Shown here piece by piece: positions 5,582 to 6,961 of a stretch of 6,961 nt of DNA; position 1 is the stretch's first letter, and every line of letters starts with the position of its first letter. The translations under genes and the position numbers were made by a program. The notes beneath the pieces are model-generated. The model had not been told where the DNA came from. It worked only from the letters and a program-made list of their open reading frames with translations, and did not search any database. Origin of the DNA: Anaerolineae bacterium (lineage in GTDB: Bacteria; Chloroflexota; Anaerolineae; Anaerolineales; Villigracilaceae); contig PMLN01000262.1 in NCBI GenBank assembly GCA_003158885.1, forward strand, positions 1 through 6,961, read 5' to 3'.

Positions 5582-6528
5582 CCACCACCAGATTCCAGGA
5601 ATTGATTGCAAGGAACGAGGTCGCGCATTCTCAGCGCCGTCGGATTACCAACGCCGTTATGCTCACCCTTACCGGTTTGCTGACTCTTTTGGCGCTTATC
5701 CCTTTGTTCTGGATCGTTGGTTACGTAATTTATCGCGGTGGAAGCACGATCAACCTGGCTTTTTTCACCCAATTGTCACGTCCGCTCGGTATGGCGGGCG
5801 GTGGCGTTCTGTTCTCGATTGAAGGCACCGCGGTCATAACGATTCTGGCTTGCCTGTTTGCCATTCCACCCGGCGTGCTGGCGGCCTTTTATGTGGCCCG
5901 TAATCCGAATACTCCTCTGGGCGTGGCCTTGCGTTTTGGTACGGATGTGCTTGCCGGTGTTCCGTCCATTGTGATGGGTCTTTTTATCTATGTCATCTTG
6001 GTGGTCCCTACCAAACATTATTCTGCCTGGGCGGGCGGCTTGGCTTTGGCCATCCTGATGCTGCCTACCATCATCCGCACCACCGAGGAAATGCTCAAGC
6101 TGGTTCCGCATACCTTGCGCGAAGGTTCGTTGGGATTGGGCGCCCCGGAGTGGAAAACTTCATTGAGCGTCATGTTTCCCGCCGCCCTCAACGGCATTAT
6201 CACCGGCTTTCTGTTAGCCATTGCTCGCTCGGTGGGTGAAACGGCTCCGTTGTTGTTTACGGCTTTGGGCAATGAGCAATATGATGTCGGTAAGATCGTC
6301 CAGGGCGGGATTCAAACGCATCAGAGCCTGTTCATGATCATCGGACGCATTGTCAACCAGCCGGTGGATTCGCTGCCGCTGACGCTGTGGAAATATGCGC
6401 AACAGCCCTATCCCGAACGGATCGATCAATCCTGGGGTGTGGCCCTGGTTTTGATGATCTTTGTTCTTTTGATTGAAATCGCGGCGCGTTTATGGGTCGA
6501 GTCACGCAAACGCGCGCTTCAAGGATGA
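5578..6528 (+). CDS. pstA: Phosphate ABC transporter permease PstA
   Basis: PstA is the second channel subunit and pairs with PstC. It is 316 aa with a polar N-terminus (1-24), a first helix at about 25-52, a periplasmic loop, and further helices at about 80-107, 125-144, 150-167, 204-230 and 295-312. Family motifs include AGVPSIVMGLF (126-136), the EAA-type loop REGSLGLGAPEW (181-192) continuing to FPAAL, and ARSVGETAPL (216-225), which is characteristic of PstA. The EAA element reads EGS rather than EAA, a tolerated variation. The start overlaps the pstC stop (ATGA) and has a strong AGGAGG, so the two permeases are translationally coupled and should be made in equal amounts. pstB starts four bases after the stop. 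Confidence 0.96.
   Translation: MTTTRFQELIARNEVAHSQRRRITNAVMLTLTGLLTLLALIPLFWIVGYVIYRGGSTINLAFFTQLSRPLGMAGGGVLFSIEGTAVITILACLFAIPPGVLAAFYVARNPNTPLGVALRFGTDVLAGVPSIVMGLFIYVILVVPTKHYSAWAGGLALAILMLPTIIRTTEEMLKLVPHTLREGSLGLGAPEWKTSLSVMFPAALNGIITGFLLAIARSVGETAPLLFTALGNEQYDVGKIVQGGIQTHQSLFMIIGRIVNQPVDSLPLTLWKYAQQPYPERIDQSWGVALVLMIFVLLIEIAARLWVESRKRALQG
6521..6525 (+). promoter_or_regulatory. pstB: Ribosome binding site of pstB
   Basis: AAGGA lies at the end of pstA, ending just before its stop codon and seven bases before ATG 6533. It favours this start over the in-frame ATG at 6593 (Met21), which has no comparable site. Confidence 0.75.
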
Positions 6529-6532
6529 CGAA

Positions 6533-6961
6533 ATGGAAACCAAAATTGCTGTTTCAAAGAAAGAAATACGGGATGCCGGATCGCTCAATAAGATGGAGTT
6601 GAAAAACCTCTCCGTCTTTTACGGGAAATTCCGCGCCCTGACTGACATCAATATCGCCATTCAGACGAACAAAATAACTGCCATCATCGGCCCCTCCGGC
6701 TGTGGGAAGTCGACCTTGCTGCGCGCCTTCAACCGCATGAACGATCTGACCGCCAGCGCACGTATGGATGGGGAGGTTATTTTGGATGGTGAGAACATCA
6801 ATGTCTCTGGCGTGGATGTGGTGGATGTCCGCCGCCGGGTCGGGATGGTTTTTCAACGCCCCAACCCGTTTCCGAAAAGCATTTATGACAATGTCGCCTT
6901 TGGCCCGCGCTTATATGGCATTCGCCGCAGGAGCGATCTGAACGAAATCGTGGAGAAGTCC
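6533..6961 (+). CDS. pstB: Phosphate ABC transporter ATPase PstB, 3'-truncated
   Basis: PstB hydrolyses ATP on the cytoplasmic face to drive phosphate import through PstC-PstA. The frame is open to the window edge, giving 143 residues, a little over half of the usual 250 or so. Seen are the Walker A motif GPSGCGKST (53-61), the following LLRAFNRMNDL and the Q-loop Gln Q108 within VGMVFQRPNPFPKS, a signature specific to PstB among ABC ATPases. YDNVAFGPRLYGI follows. The ABC signature, Walker B and switch His lie beyond the window. The N-terminus before MELKNLSVFYGKF (from Met21) is about 20 residues and charged. Met21 could be an alternative start, but the AAGGA site favours ATG 6533. It is the fourth gene of the operon; phoU would be expected next but is not visible. 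Confidence 0.97.
   Translation, partial: METKIAVSKKEIRDAGSLNKMELKNLSVFYGKFRALTDINIAIQTNKITAIIGPSGCGKSTLLRAFNRMNDLTASARMDGEVILDGENINVSGVDVVDVRRRVGMVFQRPNPFPKSIYDNVAFGPRLYGIRRRSDLNEIVEKS

Overview
The window is a phosphate-acquisition locus, all on the + strand. Its layout is: 5'-truncated response regulator, sensor kinase, terminator, 34-codon membrane-protein ORF, surE, terminator, pstS, pstC, pstA and 3'-truncated pstB. The organism is probably a member of the Chloroflexota, likely Anaerolineae or a relative. This is inferred from the PhoR-type kinase sequence, the Thr/Ala/Pro-rich linker after the PstS lipobox and the mid-range GC content; there is no rRNA or other definitive marker. No mobile element, CRISPR array, tRNA or rRNA was seen.

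Region by region. Bases 1-1861 hold an OmpR/PhoB-type response regulator and a PhoR-type histidine kinase, which together form a phosphate-sensing two-component system. Bases 1862-2090 are non-coding, with a strong hairpin terminator and then a promoter region. Bases 2091-3019 are a two-gene unit: a 34-aa predicted single-pass membrane peptide whose stop overlaps the surE start in a TAATG. Bases 3020-3231 hold a terminator, an 8-bp-period tandem array and the pstS promoter. Bases 3232-6961 are pstS-pstC-pstA-pstB, the high-affinity phosphate ABC transporter. PstS binds phosphate outside the membrane, PstC and PstA form the channel, and PstB supplies the ATPase. A long hairpin and a 23-codon ORF lie between pstS and pstC.

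The most notable observation is that the promoter regions of the surE unit and of pstS share one architecture. Each has four half-sites of the type TTAAC at exact 11-bp steps, with a degenerate third unit. Each is followed by the identical GATAAGATG, beginning 13 bases after the start of the fourth half-site and about 40 bases before the start codon. This is what a PhoB/PhoP-type direct-repeat operator would look like. It suggests that the regulator at the left edge controls both units, which would put the small membrane protein and the SurE nucleotidase in the Pho regulon. Other candidates are a short anti-Shine-Dalgarno-rich transcript downstream of the kinase and translational coupling of pstC to a tiny Cys-containing ORF.
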